A stretch of 64,000 nt of DNA from Zymoseptoria tritici IPO323 (Eukaryota; Ascomycota; Dothideomycetes; Mycosphaerellales; Mycosphaerellaceae). The notes beneath the pieces are model-generated. The model saw nothing but the letters and a program-made list of their open reading frames with translations. It was not told where the DNA came from and searched no databases. The DNA is taken from the NCBI RefSeq assembly GCF_000219625.1, contig NC_018213.1, forward strand, positions 310,001-374,000, written 5' to 3'. This document shows positions 63,149 through 64,000 of the stretch, one piece after another; position 1 is the first letter of the stretch; each line of letters begins with the position of its first letter. The position numbers and the translations under genes were made by a program.

Positions 63149-63380
63149 GGAGAGGAGGTGGACGAGATCAGAGCATGGTGAAGGTTGTGAAGATGTGGGA
63201 GTCGCGTCTGCTTCTCGGCCTCGGCGAAACGTTCACGCGTTTGGCGGATTCAGCTTCTCATGCCACATCGGCGCCGACCTCTTTGCCTCTCTCTCTTCTC
63301 TTCAACTTCGACCATGCCAATCATCAGACTGCTACAGGTCCAGATCGACATGCGATTTGCGAAGCGATCAGCTGCTCACG

Positions 63381-64000
63381 ATGCCGCCTTTGAGGACGGA
63401 CCGTGATAAGCCCAGGCAAGATCCGGTCTCGTGTCAAGTCTGCCGCCAAAAGAAGCTCAAGTGCGATAGAAAGCTGCCATGCTCGAATTGTCGCAGCCGA
63501 AAAGTGACATGCGAGTACCAGAATCGTGAAGGCGATCGGCAGGTGACTGTAGACAACGGTGAGGATGACGGCAGAGATGACCTTCGAGCAGAGAACCGGG
63601 CCATGAGAGCCAGGCTCGACAGACTTGAGCAGGTCGTCTTTCAAACATCAGCTCAAACTATTACACCCCTGCTCAATGGCACACCTACCGCCACGCTGCG
63701 CGCTGTCACCACACCCGCTGAGCATCGTTCAAGGACGGACGCTACTCGAGCTGATGAAGATTCGCACCTCCTGGAGAGCGTTGGAGCTCATGGCGACGTC
63801 GTACTACCTCCATACGCTGCTCGTATCGCGATCCACTTGCAGGACCTGCAGCAGTCGTTGACGCCTCATTTGTGGTCGGAAGTCCGCAACATCAGCATCC
63901 CCACCGCCGAGGTCGCATATGTGTTCCTCGATGCATATGCAATTCACCTCGACTCCCTGCAGCATCTCCTCCACATTGAAAGCACGCGCCGGTTGTTTGC
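63381..64000 (+). CDS. Zn2Cys6 transcription factor, 3' part outside the window
   Basis: The frame is open from the ATG at 63381 to the window edge (206 codons seen). The binuclear zinc cluster is complete: Cys18, Cys21, Cys28, Cys34, Cys37 and Cys44 with the canonical C-x2-C-x6-C-x5-C-x2-C-x6-C spacing (CQVCRQKKLKC ... CSNCRSRKVTC). An acidic linker and a short coiled coil follow (RAENRAMRARLDRLEQVV, about 67-85), typical for dimerisation. The later part (SLTPHLWSEVRNISIP, then FLDAYAIHLDSLQHLLHI) looks like the start of the fungal middle homology region. It starts 232 bases from the Rieske gene, head to head, and may regulate it. Confidence 0.9.
   Translation, partial: MPPLRTDRDKPRQDPVSCQVCRQKKLKCDRKLPCSNCRSRKVTCEYQNREGDRQVTVDNGEDDGRDDLRAENRAMRARLDRLEQVVFQTSAQTITPLLNGTPTATLRAVTTPAEHRSRTDATRADEDSHLLESVGAHGDVVLPPYAARIAIHLQDLQQSLTPHLWSEVRNISIPTAEVAYVFLDAYAIHLDSLQHLLHIESTRRLF

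Noticed and set aside
1..64000. tRNA and rRNA genes
   Set aside because: I looked for B-box-like and conserved rRNA sequences on both strands and saw none; a dedicated scan would be needed to be certain.

Overview
The window is nuclear DNA of a filamentous ascomycete, most likely a dothideomycete. Most genes carry short introns of about 46-100 nt with GT-AG (once GC-AG) borders and CTRAC-like branch sites. The single-copy genes are fungal orthologues (RTG2, PRP1/PRP6, SEC24, HEM4, ERV1), and a SAP plus F-box-like gene of a type common in Dothideomycetes is present. I saw no rRNA, tRNA, CRISPR or intact transposon. The class assignment is an inference from protein style.

Region 1 (about 1-31,100) is a nonribosomal peptide cluster. 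From the left edge it holds a broken O-methyltransferase, a short-chain dehydrogenase, and four genes that together form a leucine-type keto-acid chain-elongation cassette: an aconitase-family isomerase at 2.4-5.1 kb, a 3-isopropylmalate dehydrogenase-like gene at 5.2-6.5 kb, a branched-chain aminotransferase-like gene at 7.0-8.2 kb and a 2-isopropylmalate synthase-like gene at 28.3-30.1 kb. It also holds a stand-alone adenylation-thiolation protein, an MFS exporter, an intronless 4258-residue peptide synthetase, a free thioesterase and a YciI-like protein. The same four-enzyme logic is known from the echinocandin hty genes, which make homotyrosine from a keto acid and acetyl-CoA. I infer that the cassette makes a one- or two-carbon-extended amino acid. 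The synthetase would build it into a short peptide with two or three other building blocks, and a fungal-type terminal condensation domain would cyclise it.

Two details stand out. The synthetase has three complete adenylation domains, but its fourth is reduced to about 100 residues although its carrier and terminal condensation domains remain. The separate adenylation-thiolation protein has Gly where amino-acid-activating domains have the conserved Asp, a change known from alpha-hydroxy-acid-activating domains. A cyclic tetradepsipeptide with one residue loaded in trans would fit, but this is a hypothesis.

Region 2 (31.1-34.4 kb) is gene-poor. It has one possible small secreted protein and an F-box-like gene broken by a perfect 175-bp tandem duplication. 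Region 3 (34.6-47.1 kb) is a conserved housekeeping block: RTG2, PRP1/PRP6, SEC24, an RNase III-fold protein that has lost catalytic residues, HEM4 and ERV1. Region 4 (47.7-56.1 kb) encodes a 1387-residue secreted repeat protein with a duplicated propeller-like C-terminus and a small GPI-anchored wall protein, separated by 2.7 kb without a visible gene. Region 5 (56.1-64.0 kb) starts with 4.4 kb of mostly non-coding, pyrimidine-rich DNA. An acyl-CoA ligase, a Rieske protein and the start of a Zn2Cys6 regulator follow, the last running off the right edge.

Exon borders were set by hand from reading frame, splice motifs and protein family conservation. All of them need transcript support.
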